The notes below the pieces were generated by a model. That model was not told the DNA's origin and did no database searches. It worked only from the letters and a program-made list of their open reading frames with translations. Below, in pieces: positions 55,566-64,000 of a stretch of DNA of 64,000 nucleotides. Both the position numbers and the translations under genes were made by a program. Location: positions 620,001-684,000 of the forward strand of contig CAVVDM010000004.1 in the NCBI GenBank assembly GCA_963746885.1, in the 5' to 3' direction. This DNA is from DATARH01 sp963746885. GTDB lineage: Bacteria > Pseudomonadota > Alphaproteobacteria > ATCC43930 > CGMCC-115725. How positions within the stretch are numbered: position 1 is the first letter of the stretch; every line of letters starts with the position of its first letter.

Positions 55566-55595
55566 TACGCCCTCCCCGCATGCGGGGAGGGCGTA
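55566..55595. repeat. Perfect 30-base palindrome
   Basis: The sequence from TACGCCCTCCCC to GGGGAGGGCGTA, centred on GCATGC, equals its own reverse complement over 30 bases. It lies 19 bp after the stop of the secreted gene. It could serve as a bidirectional terminator (no T run is seen) or be one copy of a dispersed palindromic repeat. Confidence 0.7.
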
Positions 55596-55666
55596 GCAGC
55601 CTCGGCAGCTCGCGTCGGATGCTTTGGTGCGACCCGGCCACTCGCTCGAGAACGGCGAATTTCCGC

Positions 55667-56190
55667 TCAAGGGCAAAGAGCCGGAATCGGCGCGCCTCGG
55701 CCTTCTCGCCATGATCGAACAGGTAAGCGCGCCACCACGACGTGGGCGACCATGGCCTCGGTCGGCAAGCCGCCCTCGATCGGCCGCGCCGGCGCCACCC
55801 CCTCCTGGCATTTGCGGCAGGCGCGTTTCGGACGGCGCGTGACGACGACCTGGTAATTCGCCGGGATCATGTCGAGAAGCTGCGATCGGTCCTCGCCGAT
55901 GACCTGCATCGCGCCACCGCAACAGGGGCAGGCGATGTTTTCGGATTTCGATGACGACCTCGACCCGCGGCTGATGGGCGGGCAGCGACCCGCGGCCGCC
56001 CGCGCTCCCGCCGCCAGGCGTATAGCTGGTTGTGATGCAGCCCATGGTGCGGAGCGATCACGCTCATCACCCACCCCCGGCGCAGAGCTCTCCGCGACAA
56101 TCGCCGCCTTCTCCGCCGCGCTCCAATACCGCCGCCCTCGGATCCCGGCCAGCTCCTCGACCCCGCGCAAACTGGCCCATTAATTGGCAA
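55667..56190 (-). mobile_element. IS66-family remnant (OrfA and TnpC pieces)
   Basis: Minus-strand frames encode an OrfA start, GRRYWSAAEKAAIVAESSAPG broken into RRYWSAAEKAAIVAES, and in another frame HHGLHHNQLYAWRRE, then the TnpC zinc-finger region CPCCGGAMQVIGEDRSQLLD followed by VVVTRRPKRACRKCQEG and IEGGLPTEAMVAHVVVA. OrfB and the DDE core are absent and at least two shifts are present. It is a fused relic of an IS66 element. Confidence 0.75.
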
Positions 56191-56407
56191 ATTACTTGCC
56201 AACCAGCCTCCCTGCCTCGACCATCCAAGGCGGGATCACCCGATCACCGTCAGCTCCCGCAATATGGGGCCAGCCCTGCACTTACCGGGCTTTCGCCGCG
56301 CCCGCGGGTGTAGCGCTCGCCCCCCCTGTTTTACCGCCGTGTGGTTGCTATGTCGTTGCTAGCTCCGATAGCACTTTACAGTCTTGTGCCATAAGCTCTT
56401 GAAACAT

Positions 56408-56484
<77 letters not shown>

Positions 56485-56559
56485 GCGTGGGGCCGGTGGT
56501 GATTACCGCCTCGCGCCGCGGCGTGCAAGTGGCATCGGCAGGCGCGGGCGTTGTGCGGT

Positions 56560-57690
56560 TCAATCGGCACCGTGGGGCGGCGGCCAGGGCCGGGACGCCG
56601 CGGCGGCGTCGGCATGCGAGGGCAGCGGGGCGGCGCGGTCGAGGATCCAGCTCGCCACGTCGCGCGCGACCGCCGCGCCATCGAGGTCGCGCAGCAGCAT
56701 GTGATAGCCGTGCCGGTAAAAGGCGAGCCGCCGGCGCCGGCTGGGTTCAGACGACAGGTGCGCGGCAAAATCGACGAGCGCCGGGCGCGGCACGATCTCG
56801 TCGTGGGCGCCGTACATCAACAGTGTCGACATGGTCAGGCGCGGCGCCGCGGCGAGCGCGTCGTCCATCAGATCGACCAGCCCGTATACCGTGTCGACGC
56901 GGGCGCCTTTCAGCACCATCGGGTCGCGCGCCAGGGCGCGCAGCATCGTCAGGTTGTCGGACGCGAGAATGTGCAGCCCGCGCCCGCTCAAGACAACGGT
57001 CGGAAACAGGCGTGCCCCGACAAACAGCGCCGCCTTCGGCCAGAAATCCATTGTGGCGCGACCCCACACCGCCGGCGCGCTGAGGATGACCCCGTCGACG
57101 GCGGCGTGCGGCAGACCATCTGGGCCGGGGATGACCCCGTGCATCGCTCCGCTCGCCGCCAGGATCGCGACCGCGCCGCCCATGCTCTCGCCGAGCAGAT
57201 ATAACGGCCGGCCGGGATAGAGCCGGCGCAGGATCCGGCTCGCGACGATTGCATCGACCGTAAGCTGCCCCTCGCTGGCCCACAGGCCGCGCTCCGGCGC
57301 CGCGCCGAAGCCGCGCTGGTCGTAGGCATAGGTGGCGATGCCGTCTGCTGCCCACAGCTTTGCCGGCGCCGCGAAGGCGCGGCTGTAATCGTTGAACCCA
57401 TGCAGCGCCAGGATCACCGCCTTGACAGGTCCTGTGGGCAGCCATTTGCGCAGCGGCAGGCGGGCGCCGTCGGCGGCGATGAACGCGGTGTCGGTGAAGC
57501 GGGGCGGTCCGGCCGATTTGGCCGGCGGGCGCGGTGGCGCAAAGGCGGCGAACTGGATCGCCGGCCCGGCGCTCGGGCCGCAGGCTGCGAGCAGCAAGAC
57601 TGGCGCCAGCATCAGCAGCGCCAACGCCCCAGCACGCCAGCGGCGCGGTGCAGCCCCATTGCGGCCGCCATCCCAAGGAGAGCGCATCAT
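56560..57690 (-). CDS. Alpha/beta-hydrolase lipoprotein (monoglyceride lipase / lysophospholipase-like)
   Basis: About 376 residues. The N-terminus carries a lipoprotein signal with lipobox LLAAC (ALLMLAPVLLLAACGPSAG). The hydrolase has VILALHGFNDYSRAF, AYDQRGFGAAP, the nucleophile in LLGESMGGAVA, the acid in YGAHDEIVP and the His in YRHGYHMLLRD, as in lysophospholipase-like enzymes. It probably acts on lipids at the outer or inner membrane. ATG 57690 is used; longer starts exist but lack the signal context. Confidence 0.88.
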   Translation of the reverse strand: MMRSPWDGGRNGAAPRRWRAGALALLMLAPVLLLAACGPSAGPAIQFAAFAPPRPPAKSAGPPRFTDTAFIAADGARLPLRKWLPTGPVKAVILALHGFNDYSRAFAAPAKLWAADGIATYAYDQRGFGAAPERGLWASEGQLTVDAIVASRILRRLYPGRPLYLLGESMGGAVAILAASGAMHGVIPGPDGLPHAAVDGVILSAPAVWGRATMDFWPKAALFVGARLFPTVVLSGRGLHILASDNLTMLRALARDPMVLKGARVDTVYGLVDLMDDALAAAPRLTMSTLLMYGAHDEIVPRPALVDFAAHLSSEPSRRRRLAFYRHGYHMLLRDLDGAAVARDVASWILDRAAPLPSHADAAAASRPWPPPHGAD

Positions 57691-57807
57691 TGCTTGTTTC
57701 GGGCCAACGCGTATCATCGCGCCCATTAACGGGTCAACCGGCCGACGGTCAATCGGTCTGGCCATTGACCGGCCAACGACATGCCAGCGGCGTTTTCCGA
57801 GCGGATC

Positions 57808-58032
57808 ATGACTCCTTTCGAAACCATCGAAACCGACGAGATGGTGGCGGCCTGCGCCGGTGGCTCTGGCGGTGGCGGCGGGCCGCTCGGTCATCCCCGG
57901 GTGTATCTCAACCTGGCCCCCTCAGGGCAGGTCGAGTGCCCCTATTGCTCGCGCCTGTTCGTCAACCGCGCTGTTGCCCAATCGGACAAGGCCGGTGGGG
58001 CTGCCGAGGAGGCGGGAGGCGCACATGGATGA
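57808..58032 (+). CDS. Zinc-finger domain protein (zf-CHCC type)
   Basis: A 74-residue protein from ATG 57808 (57781 is an alternative). TIETDEMVAACAGG is followed by a Gly run and GHPRVYLNLAPSGQVECPYC with SRLFV. The His and the Cys residues form the zf-CHCC pattern also found in the mitochondrial complex I subunit NDUFS6. The end overlaps the start of polA by 8 bp. Common ahead of unrelated genes in alphaproteobacteria. Confidence 0.85.
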   Translation: MTPFETIETDEMVAACAGGSGGGGGPLGHPRVYLNLAPSGQVECPYCSRLFVNRAVAQSDKAGGAAEEAGGAHG

Positions 58033-60856
58033 CGTCGTCGGCACGGTCGTTGCCGAGCGCCCGACGGCGGCACCGCCACCCACGCCCTCGGCGGCTCCGC
58101 ATCATGTGTTTCTGATCGACGGCTCCGGCTTCATCTTCCGCGCCTATCATGCTCTGCCGCCGCTGACGCGCTCGGACGGGACGCCGACCGCCGCCGTGCT
58201 CGGGTTCAGCAACATGCTGGCGAAGCTGTTGTCGGAGACCGACGCCGACCATATCGCGGTGGTGTTCGACGCCGCCGGCACCTCGTTCCGCAACCGCCTC
58301 TACGACGCCTACAAGGCCAATCGCGGGCCGCCGCCCGACGACCTTGTGCCGCAATTCGCGCTGGTGCGCGAAGCGACCGACGCGTTCGGCGTGTGCCGCA
58401 TCGAGATGAGCGATTTCGAGGCCGACGACCTGATCGCGACCTATGCCCGCCATGCGGTCGAGGCCGGCGCGACGGTGACGATCGTGTCGTCCGACAAGGA
58501 CATGATGCAGCTCGTCAACCCCAAGGTGACGATGCTCGACCCGATCAAGAACAAGCCGATCGGCGAAGCCGAGGTGCGCGAGAAATTCGGCGTCGGGCCG
58601 GACAAGGTGGTCGACGTCCAGGCATTGTGCGGCGACAGCGTCGACAACGTGCCCGGGGTGCCGGGGATCGGGGTCAAGACCGCGGCCGAGCTGATCAACA
58701 CCTACGGCGACCTCGAAACGCTGCTCGCCCATGCGGACGAGATCAAGCAGCCGAAGCGACGCCAGTCGCTGATCGACAACGAAGCCAAGGCACGGCTGTC
58801 GAAGGAGCTGGTCAAGCTCGACGACGACGTGCCGTTGCCCTGCCCGCTCGCCGATCTGCGGGTCAAGCCGCTCGACCTCGACCAGCTGTTACCCTATCTG
58901 CGCAAGATGGAATTCCGCGCGCTCGAAGGCCGGATGCGCCAACGTGCGCCGGGTCCGGCCGCGACGCCGCCCCCGGCCGGGCCGAGCGAGCCGGTGATCC
59001 CGGAGGTGCCTCCGTTCTCGGCGCCGCACACCTACGCCGTTGTCGACACCGCGGAGGGGCTCGACCATTGGATCGAGGCGGCAGAGCAGGCCGGCATCGT
59101 CGCGCTGTGGCCGGCGGCGAGCGCGCTCGCCGGCGCCCGCCCCGAATTGTGCGGCCTCGCCTTGGCGATCGCGCCGGGGCTGGCCGCCTATCTGCCCTTG
59201 GCGCACCGCTCGGCCAGCTTGCTCGATGCCGCCACGAGCGCCGACGCGCTGACGCTTGACATTGCGGTCGCACGCCTCCGGCCGCTTCTCGAAGATCCGG
59301 GCGTCTTGAAGGTCGGGCACGATATGAAGGGCGCAGCCCACCTGTTGCGCCGCTACGGCATCGCGCTCGGTCCCTGCGACTGCACGATGCTGATGTCCTA
59401 CGTGCTCGACGGCGGCCAGGTCGAGCACACGATCGAGGAACTGACCCGCCGCGCCTTCGCGCATGAGTTGACCACGGCGAAGCAGATCCTGGGCACCGGC
59501 AAAAGCCTGATCCCGTTCGCCGAGGCGGCGACAGCGGCGGCGCGCGACTTCGCCGCCGGGCGGGCCGACGCCGCCTTGCGCCTGCACGTGCTGTTGAAGG
59601 CGCGGCTGGTGCGCGAGCGCATGGGCGCGTTCTACGAGACGATCGAGCGACCGCTTATTCCGGTCGTGGCGGCGATGGAGGACGCAGGGGTCAAGGTCGA
59701 CCGCGAGGCCCTCGCCGAGTTGTCGCGCGATTTCGCCCGCCGCATCGCCGAGCTCGAAACCTCGATCTGGCGCGATGTCGGCAACGACTTCAACATCGGC
59801 TCGACCAAACAGTTGGGCGAGGTGCTGTTCGAAAAGCTGCAATTGCCCGGCGGCAAGAAGGGCAAGACCGGCGCTTACGGCACCGACGCGTCGATCCTGG
59901 AGACGTTGGCGCCGCTCCATCCGGTGCCGGCGCAGGTGCTCGAATGGCGCCAGTTGACCAAGCTCAAATCGACCTATGCCGATGCGCTCGGGCAGGAGAT
60001 CGACAGCCGGACCGGCCGCGTCCACACCTCGTTCGCGCTGGCCGCGACCGCGACCGGCCGATTGTCGTCCTCGGAACCCAACATCCAGAACATCCCGATC
60101 CGCACCGAGGAGGGGCGAAAGATCCGCCGCGCCTTCGTCGCCGAGCCGGGGCACCTGCTGTTGTCGGCCGATTACAGCCAGATCGAGCTGCGCCTCGCGG
60201 CGCATGTCGCCGACATCGCCGAATTGAAGCGCGCCTTCCGCGAAGGGCAGGACATTCACGCGCTGACCGCAAGCGAAGTGTTCGGCGTGCCGCTCGACAA
60301 GATGGACCCGCAGACACGACGGCGTGCCAAGGCGATCAATTTCGGCATCATCTACGGCATCAGCGCGTTCGGCCTCGGCAACCAGATCGGCGTACCGCAA
60401 TCGGAGGCGGCCGACTACATCCGCGCCTATTTCGAGCGCTTCCCCGGCATCCGCGCCTACATGGAGCGGATCAAGGCCGAGGCGCGGCAAGCCGGCTATG
60501 TCGAGACGATTTTCGGCCGCAAATGCTTCATCCCCGGCATCCGCGACGCCAACCCGGCACGCCGCGCCGGGGCCGAGCGGCAGGCGATCAACGCGCCGTT
60601 GCAGGGTTCGGCCGCCGACATCATCAAGCGGGCCATGGGACGCCTGCCGGCGGCGCTGGCCGCTTCCGGCCTCAAGTCGCGCATGCTGCTGCAGGTGCAT
60701 GACGAGCTCTTGTTCGAGACTCCGGACGGCGAAGTCGAGGCGACAGCGAAACTCGTCAAGCAGGTCATGGAAGACGCCTGCGCGCCGCGCCTCACGCTCT
60801 CCGTCCCGCTGGTCGTCGAGACCGGCTGGGCAACCAGCTGGGATGCCGCGCATTAG
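58025..60856 (+). CDS. polA: DNA polymerase I
   Basis: A 943-residue Pol I. 5' nuclease domain about residues 25-310 (FLIDGSGFIFRAYHALPP, DFEADDLIATYA, GDSVDNVPGVPGIG). Central 3'-5' exonuclease-like domain about 335-540. Polymerase domain about 560-943 with motif A LLSADYSQIELRLA (near 710), motif B RRRAKAINFGIIYG (near 760) and motif C LLQVHDELLFE (near 890). The D-x-E of exonuclease motif I is replaced by VALWPAASAL near residue 360 and motif II is KVGHDMKGAAHL, so proofreading is probably absent. ATG 58025 follows GGAGG by five bases. Confidence 0.95.
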   Translation: MDDVVGTVVAERPTAAPPPTPSAAPHHVFLIDGSGFIFRAYHALPPLTRSDGTPTAAVLGFSNMLAKLLSETDADHIAVVFDAAGTSFRNRLYDAYKANRGPPPDDLVPQFALVREATDAFGVCRIEMSDFEADDLIATYARHAVEAGATVTIVSSDKDMMQLVNPKVTMLDPIKNKPIGEAEVREKFGVGPDKVVDVQALCGDSVDNVPGVPGIGVKTAAELINTYGDLETLLAHADEIKQPKRRQSLIDNEAKARLSKELVKLDDDVPLPCPLADLRVKPLDLDQLLPYLRKMEFRALEGRMRQRAPGPAATPPPAGPSEPVIPEVPPFSAPHTYAVVDTAEGLDHWIEAAEQAGIVALWPAASALAGARPELCGLALAIAPGLAAYLPLAHRSASLLDAATSADALTLDIAVARLRPLLEDPGVLKVGHDMKGAAHLLRRYGIALGPCDCTMLMSYVLDGGQVEHTIEELTRRAFAHELTTAKQILGTGKSLIPFAEAATAAARDFAAGRADAALRLHVLLKARLVRERMGAFYETIERPLIPVVAAMEDAGVKVDREALAELSRDFARRIAELETSIWRDVGNDFNIGSTKQLGEVLFEKLQLPGGKKGKTGAYGTDASILETLAPLHPVPAQVLEWRQLTKLKSTYADALGQEIDSRTGRVHTSFALAATATGRLSSSEPNIQNIPIRTEEGRKIRRAFVAEPGHLLLSADYSQIELRLAAHVADIAELKRAFREGQDIHALTASEVFGVPLDKMDPQTRRRAKAINFGIIYGISAFGLGNQIGVPQSEAADYIRAYFERFPGIRAYMERIKAEARQAGYVETIFGRKCFIPGIRDANPARRAGAERQAINAPLQGSAADIIKRAMGRLPAALAASGLKSRMLLQVHDELLFETPDGEVEATAKLVKQVMEDACAPRLTLSVPLVVETGWATSWDAAH

Positions 60857-61073
60857 GCAGGCGGCAGCAAGGCCACATTAACCGCCTCCCTCCGGCCGTC
60901 GACAATGCGCTGCCACGGGCGATGGCGGTCAGCACCAGCGGACGGTGAGCCTGTGCGACGTTTGGCCCACGAGAAAGGTATGCATAGCTGACTTGTCTCA
61001 CCGGCATTGTGCGGCGCAGCATAACTTCCTATATGTCGCTAAAGTTTTTCGCCCGCCAGGGGATCCGCTTCGC

Positions 61074-61286
61074 ATGATGAATCGCTTGTCGCCGCGTAAA
61101 CGGCTGTCGATGAAGGAATTACTGCGCCGCATCGACCGCATCGCCGCCGATCTGAACGTGTTGCTGGTCGTCATCGCGATCGGCTTGGCGACACTCGACG
61201 TGACCTTCCTTGTCACGCAGAAGGTCGTCGATCACCTGCCGATCACCCGCGTCAGCTACGACACGCCATCCGACGCGGCGAACTGA
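61074..61286 (+). CDS. Small single-span membrane protein
   Basis: A 70-residue protein starting MMNRLSPRKRLSMKELL. One membrane helix, NVLLVVIAIGLATLDVTFLV, is followed by a short polar tail (SYDTPSDAAN). The basic N-terminus predicts an N-in topology. No family recognised. It stands alone after polA; the 217 bp before it contain nothing assignable. Confidence 0.55.
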   Translation: MMNRLSPRKRLSMKELLRRIDRIAADLNVLLVVIAIGLATLDVTFLVTQKVVDHLPITRVSYDTPSDAAN

Positions 61287-61298
61287 CAACAGCTACGT

Positions 61299-62015
61299 TC
61301 AGCTTTCCGCGATCAGCTTCTTGACGTAGGCCGGCACGGTCTCGGCAAGCGTGCCGGCGATGCGCTCGTCGAACGGCTTGGAGGTCGGGGCAAGCTCGCG
61401 ATTGAACGCAACCGTGCGGGCGCCGGCCTGACGTGCGGCCGCGAGAAAGCTGCGGGCCGGCTCGCCCTCGCCGGGCGCGCCGATCGCCAGAAACAGCGAG
61501 CAATGGGCGAGCGCCTCGTACACTGTGGCGATGCGCAGCGGTTCCTCGCCGACCCACACGACGAGCGGCCGCAAATGCCCGACATTGCCGCACAGCGGGC
61601 ACGCCGTCGCCTCGCTGATGTCGTCGTAGCGCTCCGACACCTGCGTGCAGATCCCGCAGCGCGCCTTTAGCAATTCGCCATGTGTGTGGATGACCGCCCG
61701 CGAGCCGGCGCGCTCGTGCAGATCGTCGATGTTGCGGGTGACGATCAGCACCTCGCGCGGGCGTGCGATTTCGAGCACGGCGAGCCCCTCATAGGCCGCG
61801 TTGGGCTTCGCCTCTAACAGCTCGCGCCGGCGCGAGTTGTAGAATCCGTTGACCCGTGCCGGATCGCGGGCAAAGCCGTCTTCGGTCACGACATCTTCGA
61901 GGCGCAACGCCGGCGGCATGCTCTCGGCATCGAACGGCGCGAACCCCGCCTCGCGCGCCAGCGCGCCGCCGGTAAAGGCGACGATCTTCGGCGACTTTGC
62001 CCAGGGCGTGTTCAT
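61299..62015 (-). CDS. Sir2-family protein with degenerate NAD motifs
   Basis: A 238-residue sirtuin-like protein. Kept features: TRNIDDLHERAGSRAVIHTH with the catalytic His in HTHGELL, zinc Cys pairs CGIC and CPLCG, and RPLVVWVGEEPL. Changed features: the NAD loop GAGIS/E is TGGALAREAGF, the usual Gln-Asn of TQN is Arg-Asn, and GTS near residue 185 is GAPGEGEPA. The His and zinc site suggest a residual or altered activity, for example deacylation with weak NAD binding or ADP-ribosylation. It lies 4 bp downstream of the MFS gene. Confidence 0.8.
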   Translation of the reverse strand: MNTPWAKSPKIVAFTGGALAREAGFAPFDAESMPPALRLEDVVTEDGFARDPARVNGFYNSRRRELLEAKPNAAYEGLAVLEIARPREVLIVTRNIDDLHERAGSRAVIHTHGELLKARCGICTQVSERYDDISEATACPLCGNVGHLRPLVVWVGEEPLRIATVYEALAHCSLFLAIGAPGEGEPARSFLAAARQAGARTVAFNRELAPTSKPFDERIAGTLAETVPAYVKKLIAES

Positions 62016-62019
62016 GCGC

Positions 62020-63309
62020 TCAAGCTGATCCGCCTTCCTGAAATTCCGGCACCTTGTAATAGACCCAGACGAGGTTGGCTGCCATCACCGCGCCGGTCAG
62101 CAGGAAGACCCAGCGCAGGCCGAACGAGGCGGCGACCGCGCCGCCCATCAGCGGCCCCAGCGAATTGCCCATGAACATCGCCGACGATGTCATGCCATAG
62201 ACCGCGCCGCGGTCCGAGCGGGCGACGAGGCGGCCGACCAGCGCATTGGCGGTCGGCAACAGCCCGCCGATGAACAGCCCGACCCCGAAGCGCTCGGCGG
62301 TGAATACCCAGTAGCTGTTCGTGAACGCCTGCGGCAATGTCATCAGCGTGCCGCCGAGGAGGCAGATCAGCAGCACCCGGCGATAGCCGATCCGGTCGCT
62401 GCGGTTGCCGAGAAACGGCGCGGCGATGACGTTGGCGAGGCCGGTGATCGAAAAGGCGACGCCGGCGAGGGTCGCAATGTCAGGCCGCGGCCCGACCATC
62501 TCCTGGACGTAGAGCGTCACGATCGGCTGCACCGTGCGCACCCCGAACTGTGCCATCAGCAGCACGAAAAACAGCGCCAGCAGCGCCGGCGTGGTGACCA
62601 GCGCGACGAGCCCGCTGACCGTCGAGCGTCGGCCGCTGCCCTTTTGCGGCCGGATGAATTCCTCCTGCACGATCAGCCAGGCGAGCCCCATCGCGACGAA
62701 GATCATCGCCGAGGTGCAATAAAACGGGATGCGGTAGCTGCCGGTCAGATCGGCGAGGATGCCGCCGACAATCGGCCCGACCAGCGAGCCGACCAACTGT
62801 CCGGTGCTCAGCCAACCCAGCGAATAGCCGAGCCGATGTTCCGGCACCTGGCTCGCCACCAGCGCGATCGCCGCGCTGGAAAACCCGGCAAACAGGCCCA
62901 TCAGCCCGCGGAACGCGAAAAACTGCCAGACATTGGCGGAGATGCCCATCAGCGCGGTGAAGATGCCGATCGCCAGGCTCGAGCGCAGCAGCATCAACTT
63001 GCGCCCATGCCGGTCGGCGACGCTGCCCCACAGCGGCGAGGCAAAGGCGGCAACGAACGACGTGCTGCCGGAGAGGATGCCGGACCACAGATCGATCGCG
63101 GCCGGGTCGGTGACGCCGAGTTCGGGCAGGAATAGCGGCATGATCGGCGTCAGTACCGAGAACGCCATCGTCATGATGAACTGGATGCCGACCATGGCCC
63201 ACAGCGTCTGCTGCCAATTGATCGCCACGCCGGGCACCGCCGCCCCGGCCAATTCTGCCGCAGCCGGCTGGGTTCCCCGTTGCGCCGCATCGGCGCGCTG
63301 CTCGGCCAT
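62020..63309 (-). CDS. MFS transporter
   Basis: A 429-residue 12-helix major facilitator of the drug/metabolite exporter type. The loop 2-3 signature is GSVADRHGRKLMLLRSS, and a related GNRSDRIGYRRVLLI recurs in the second half. PLFLPELGVTDPAAIDLWSG and VPGVAINWQQTLWAMVG open it. The ATG at 63309 is preferred; upstream starts run into the promoter of the divergent oxidoreductase. Substrate unknown. Confidence 0.9.
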   Translation of the reverse strand: MAEQRADAAQRGTQPAAAELAGAAVPGVAINWQQTLWAMVGIQFIMTMAFSVLTPIMPLFLPELGVTDPAAIDLWSGILSGSTSFVAAFASPLWGSVADRHGRKLMLLRSSLAIGIFTALMGISANVWQFFAFRGLMGLFAGFSSAAIALVASQVPEHRLGYSLGWLSTGQLVGSLVGPIVGGILADLTGSYRIPFYCTSAMIFVAMGLAWLIVQEEFIRPQKGSGRRSTVSGLVALVTTPALLALFFVLLMAQFGVRTVQPIVTLYVQEMVGPRPDIATLAGVAFSITGLANVIAAPFLGNRSDRIGYRRVLLICLLGGTLMTLPQAFTNSYWVFTAERFGVGLFIGGLLPTANALVGRLVARSDRGAVYGMTSSAMFMGNSLGPLMGGAVAASFGLRWVFLLTGAVMAANLVWVYYKVPEFQEGGSA

Positions 63310-63406
63310 GTTCGTCACCCCATTCCGCTGCGGCGCCATGCCGGCATCGACATTGTAATGCGTCGGCCCGCTAGGCATCATCCTCATGCCTGCAGGAGGA
63401 CACGCG

Positions 63407-64000
63407 ATGAAATTCGGCATCTTCTACGAGTTGCAATTGCCGCGCCCGTGGCTGCCCGGCGGCGAATTGCAGCTCTACCAGAACGCGCTCGACCAGGTCG
63501 AGCTGGCCGACCGGCTCGGCTACGACTACGCGTGGGAGGTCGAGCACCACTTCCTCGAGGAGTATTCACATTCGCCGGCGCCGGAGGTGTTTCTTGGCGC
63601 GGCGAGCCAGCGCACCAAGCAGATCCGCCTGTGCCACGGCATCATGCAATTGACGACGACCCACCCGGCGCGCTGCGCCGAGCGCGTCGCCGCGCTCGAC
63701 CTCCTCTCGAACGGCCGGGTCGAGTTCGGCACCGGCGAGAGCGCCAGCATCACCGAGCTGGAGCCGTTCGGCGTCGCCTATGACGAGAAGCGCGCGATCT
63801 GGGAGGAGGCGATCCGCGCCATCATCCCGATGTTCGGCGAAGGCGGGGTCGAGCATCACGGCAAGTATTTCGACATGCCGTTGCGCAACGTCGTGCCGAA
63901 GCCATTGCAGAAGCCGCACCCGCCGCTGTGGGTCGCCTGCTCCGCCCTCGACACGATCGAGATGGCCGGGCGGCGCGGCCTCGGCGCCCTCGCCTTCCAG
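63407..64000 (+). CDS. LLM-class flavin-dependent oxidoreductase, 3' truncated by window
   Basis: The frame begins MKFGIFYELQLPRPW after AGGAGGA and stays open to the window edge. AWEVEHHFLEEYSHSPAPEV and the downstream RVEFGTGESASITELEPFG are typical of luciferase-like monooxygenases acting on alkanes or similar substrates. About 198 residues of roughly 340-380 are present. Confidence 0.9.
   Translation, partial: MKFGIFYELQLPRPWLPGGELQLYQNALDQVELADRLGYDYAWEVEHHFLEEYSHSPAPEVFLGAASQRTKQIRLCHGIMQLTTTHPARCAERVAALDLLSNGRVEFGTGESASITELEPFGVAYDEKRAIWEEAIRAIIPMFGEGGVEHHGKYFDMPLRNVVPKPLQKPHPPLWVACSALDTIEMAGRRGLGALAFQ

Overview
The window is strongly GC-rich and reads as a chromosomal segment of an alphaproteobacterium. 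The housekeeping run ftsY-mtaB-dapF, polA with a small zinc-finger gene in front, tRNA-Arg genes and long overlapping GC-rich genes all fit; a Rhodospirillales-like lineage is my guess, not something the sequence proves.

Layout. 1-1466: end of a TauD/TfdA dioxygenase and a luciferase-like flavin oxidoreductase. 1467-2257: gene graveyard with remnants of a flavin oxidoreductase and an ABC substrate-binding protein. 2258-46170: one large biosynthetic region. Its core is two giant enzymes at 22623-35676 with the logic of PUFA synthases and heterocyst-glycolipid-type iterative polyketide synthases: NMO-like x2, KS, AT, ACP, KR and DH in one protein, and KS, AT, DH and a phosphopantetheinyl transferase in the other. 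Around it lie a NodU/CmcH carbamoyltransferase with SxtJ and DUF5989-like partners, three sulfotransferases, three PHB-depolymerase-like esterases, an alpha/beta hydrolase, two alkaline-phosphatase-superfamily hydrolases, two SDRs, a methyltransferase, an ACP that lacks its serine, three paralogous seven-bladed propeller proteins, small Gly/Arg-rich repeat proteins, two TPR proteins, and two membrane proteins with an N-terminal PqqD-like domain and an M50-like core without HExxH (one also carries an HlyD-type arm). 46210-48209: class V aminotransferase and RraA-like protein. 48225-48880: two transposase remnants. 48880-52716: ftsY, mtaB, dapF and a secreted basic protein. 52713-56484: decayed island bounded by two tRNA-Arg genes, with integrase and IS66 remnants and a frameshifted secreted gene. 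56560-64000: lipoprotein hydrolase, zinc-finger protein, polA, a small membrane protein, a degenerate sirtuin, an MFS transporter and the start of another luciferase-like oxidoreductase.

How it may work together (inference): the two megasynthases make a reduced polyketide or fatty-acyl chain, activated by the fused PPTase. SDRs, methyltransferase, sulfotransferases and carbamoyltransferase tailor it; the esterases and phosphatase-like enzymes release or trim it; the PqqD/M50-like/HlyD proteins with TPR partners look like an envelope or export module. The product would be a sulfated and/or carbamoylated lipid or polyketide. Several parts carry lesions (ACP Ser to Leu, amber codon in the DUF5989-like gene, frameshift in the third propeller), so the pathway may be decaying or diverging, or some lesions may be sequence errors.
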